8,127 nt of DNA from positions 1 through 8,127 of the forward strand of contig CAMLKW010000201.1 of the NCBI GenBank assembly GCA_946480605.1, given 5' to 3'. Of the stretch, positions 6,786 to 8,127 are shown one piece after another (positions within the stretch are counted from its first letter, which is position 1; each line of letters opens with the position of its first letter). The notes under the pieces are model-generated. The model was not told the DNA's origin, searched no databases, and worked only from the letters and a program-made list of their open reading frames with translations. This stretch comes from an uncultured Roseateles sp. (GTDB lineage Bacteria > Pseudomonadota > Gammaproteobacteria > Burkholderiales > Burkholderiaceae). A program made the translations under genes and the position numbers.

Positions 6786-7766
6786 TCAGGACTTCTTCTT
6801 CGCGGGCGCCGCGGCCGGCTTGGCCAGCGACTCGCCGCGGGCCTGCACCTGCATCTGCATGTCCATGGTCATGCGGCCGTTGTCCGGCCCCTGCATGTTC
6901 ATCTTCACCTCCATGCCCAGTTGGCTGGCCAGCGGCAGGCGGTCCGACAGCCGCAGCGAGCTGGTGCCCGCGCCGGTGCCGGTGAGCTGCATGTTCAGCG
7001 TCTGCGGGGTGGCGGACGCAGCGGAGGCCGCCCCGGCCGGCAGCGGCGCGTCCATCGCCATCTGCATGGTCACGGACAGGTCGAAATGAGCCACGCCGCG
7101 GTCCACGTGCTTGAGCGTGTAGCGCAGCTTGGCGTCCAGCTTGCCGGCGCCGCCGGGGATGGGCACGGGCAGGGCCAGGTTCATCGGCACCTCGATGCTG
7201 TCGCCGGGCTTCATGGTCTTCTGGCCCAGTGCCTTGGCCATTTGCAGCGCCTCGTTGATCATGGCCTGGCCCTGGGCGCGCATCAGCTCGTTCAGCTCGG
7301 TGCCCTGGCTCTGCAGGATCTCGAAGGCGAAGTCCTTGGGATTGAAGCGCGCGGTGAAGGACATGTTGGCGTTGGCCTGCGGCGGCATGGGCTGGACCCG
7401 GCCGCCGACCTCGATCTGGCCGCCCTGGGCCGCCGAGCTCACGGTCAGCGGCAGCCAGCCCTCGGCATCGGGCTGGCCGACCTGCGTGGTCTGCGCAATC
7501 TTCATGTTCATCTTCATCGGGCCGCTGCGGGCGATGTTCTCGGCGGCCTGCGCGATCTTGGCGCGTTGCTCGTCGCTGGCCTCGGGGCCGGCTTCCAGCC
7601 GCGGCTGCATCGTCATCTGCATGTCGATGAGCTGGCGCTGGTGCTGGCCGGCGCGCGGCGTGGTGTCGAAGGTGATGACCTGGGGCGATTGCGGCGCGGC
7701 CTGGGCGACGAGCTGCAGGCCGAACAGGGTGCCGACCAGCGCGAGGCGGAGCGGGGAAGTGGTCAC
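6786..7766 (-). CDS. Secreted methionine-rich protein, probable beta-structured periplasmic protein, function unknown
   Basis: A 326-residue protein with a Sec signal peptide: residues 1-23 carry a basic/hydrophobic stretch ending VAQA, with likely cleavage after A23. There is no lipobox and no cysteine anywhere. Methionine is unusually frequent (25 residues, about 7.7%) and clusters in alternating patterns: M49/51/53, M84/86/88, M234/236/238, M289/291 and M299/301/303/305. Alternation suggests beta strands with one Met-lined face. The segments GKLDAKLRYTLKHVDRGVAHFDL (208-230) and LTGTGAGTSSLRLSDRLPL (261-279) look like strand-turn-strand pieces of a periplasmic barrel or half-barrel. The tail is an Ala/Pro/Lys linker ending KKKS. 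The start is GTG; no in-frame ATG lies just upstream and this start gives a good signal peptide. I recognise no named family; lipid or hydrophobic-ligand binding and copper binding are both possible. It is the first gene of a two-gene unit. Confidence 0.8.
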   Translation of the reverse strand: MTTSPLRLALVGTLFGLQLVAQAAPQSPQVITFDTTPRAGQHQRQLIDMQMTMQPRLEAGPEASDEQRAKIAQAAENIARSGPMKMNMKIAQTTQVGQPDAEGWLPLTVSSAAQGGQIEVGGRVQPMPPQANANMSFTARFNPKDFAFEILQSQGTELNELMRAQGQAMINEALQMAKALGQKTMKPGDSIEVPMNLALPVPIPGGAGKLDAKLRYTLKHVDRGVAHFDLSVTMQMAMDAPLPAGAASAASATPQTLNMQLTGTGAGTSSLRLSDRLPLASQLGMEVKMNMQGPDNGRMTMDMQMQVQARGESLAKPAAAPAKKKS

Positions 7767-7964
7767 GGGTGCGATCCGATCAGAACAAATGCCGCCGGAC
7801 TGGCGGCGGGCGCGATCCTAGGGCGATTGCGAAGTTTCAGCGCGCGTACCGCGTGGGTAATTTCAACGTCCTTCGTGCGGCGCAGATGTCGCGGCGCCGG
7901 TGCGCGGCCCGGCTGGGCGCCACTACCATCCGCCCGCCCTAACAGTCCTGCCGGTGCGCACGCC
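7767..7964. other. Divergent intergenic region
   Basis: These 198 bases separate the - strand methionine-rich gene from the + strand exported-protein gene, so promoters for both should lie here. On the - strand a TAGGAT (7822-7817) could be a -10 element but lacks a good -35 at normal spacing. On the + strand TACCAT (7924-7929) is similarly weak. No convincing sigma-70 promoter or operator can be fixed by eye. A GC hairpin (7791-7807) and two GGCGCC palindromes (7893-7898, 7916-7921) are the only clear structures. Confidence 0.6.
7791..7807 (-). promoter_or_regulatory. Leader hairpin upstream of the methionine-rich gene
   Basis: A perfect 6-bp GC stem (GCCGCC / GGCGGC) with a 5-base loop lies 24 bases upstream of the GTG start. 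Read on the - strand it is followed by ATTTGTTCT, which gives it the look of a short terminator or attenuator in the 5' leader. The T-tract is interrupted and the promoter is not located, so an attenuation role is only possible. Confidence 0.35.
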
Positions 7965-8127
7965 ATGCTCAAGCCCTTTGCCCTGACCGCCATCTGCCTT
8001 GCCCTTGCGGCGATCGCCGCGCCGGCACGGGCTCAGGAGCCGCAGCCGCCTGCCAGCAAGACCGACGACAAGGCGCCGGCCAGGTCGGACGAGAAGGCCG
8101 GCGCCAAGACCCAGAAGCTCGACCGCG
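7965..8127 (+). CDS. Exported protein, N-terminal part only
   Basis: The first 54 codons of a + strand gene are seen; the window ends within it. Residues 1-23, MLKPFALTAICLALAAIAAPARA, form a clear Sec signal peptide with cleavage after ARA; the cysteine at 11 is not in a lipobox. The mature start is a charged, low-complexity stretch rich in Lys, Asp, Ala and Pro. It includes two similar 8-residue units, TDDKAPAR (33-40) and SDEKAGAK (41-48), followed by TQKLDR. Such linkers often precede the folded domain of periplasmic or outer-membrane proteins, and KLDR could lead into a TonB-dependent receptor plug, but that is a guess. The start has no strong ribosome binding site; it is chosen because it gives the signal peptide. 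Confidence 0.7.
   Translation, partial: MLKPFALTAICLALAAIAAPARAQEPQPPASKTDDKAPARSDEKAGAKTQKLDR

Noticed and set aside
7129..7821. A + strand frame of 230 codons opposite the Met-rich gene
   Set aside because: The opposite strand has a clear signal peptide and coherent protein; Trp/Ser/Cys richness here is what antisense of Met/Gln/Pro codons produces.
7893..7921. Two GGCGCC palindromes as a possible operator
   Set aside because: GC-only hexamers are frequent here, the spacing of 17 bases between them has no further symmetry, and no regulator gene is adjacent.
7763..7993. A - strand frame of 76 codons across the divergent intergenic region
   Set aside because: It overlaps the start of the + strand signal peptide gene, has no signal or family feature, and its end overlaps the GTG start of the Met-rich gene.
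1..8127. tRNA, rRNA, CRISPR repeats, transposase or phage genes
   Set aside because: No cloverleaf-like segments, no regular spaced repeats and no transposase or integrase motifs were found on either strand.

Overview
The window is very GC-rich, with third codon positions almost all G or C, and looks like a chromosomal segment of a betaproteobacterium of the order Burkholderiales. Two things support this: the gene order lepA-lepB-DUF4845-rnc-era-recO-pdxJ-acpS, and the sequence character of the proteins. A Rubrivivax/Roseateles/Leptothrix-type relative is my best guess, but the genus cannot be fixed from the sequence alone.

Left part (1-5083, all + strand): one compact housekeeping operon. 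It holds the 3' end of lepA (translation factor EF4), lepB (signal peptidase I), a small membrane protein of the DUF4845 family, rnc (RNase III), era (ribosome-assembly GTPase), recO (recombination mediator), pdxJ (pyridoxine 5'-phosphate synthase) and acpS (holo-ACP synthase). Neighbouring genes overlap by 1-8 bases or are separated by at most 16 bases, and ribosome binding sites are mostly weak. One transcript with coupled translation is likely. The set combines translation and ribosome maturation (LepA, RNase III, Era), protein export (LepB), DNA repair (RecO) and cofactor or carrier-protein activation (PdxJ, AcpS). acpS contains a perfect 22-bp DNA palindrome.

Right part (5087-7766, - strand): two genes converge on acpS with only 3 bases between the stop codons. 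The upstream one encodes a secreted, cysteine-free, methionine-rich protein with alternating Met-x-Met strands. Seven bases after it comes a 563-residue membrane protein: three transmembrane helices followed by a ClpP/crotonase-fold domain of the COG3904 type, with SPGG, a serine inside CASAC and a histidine in LGFH. Neither has an assignable cellular function; the pair is the least described part of the window.

Far right: a 198-bp divergent intergenic region with a GC hairpin in the leader of the methionine-rich gene, then the first 54 codons of a + strand gene for an exported protein cut off by the window end. No rRNA, tRNA, CRISPR array, insertion sequence or phage gene was seen.
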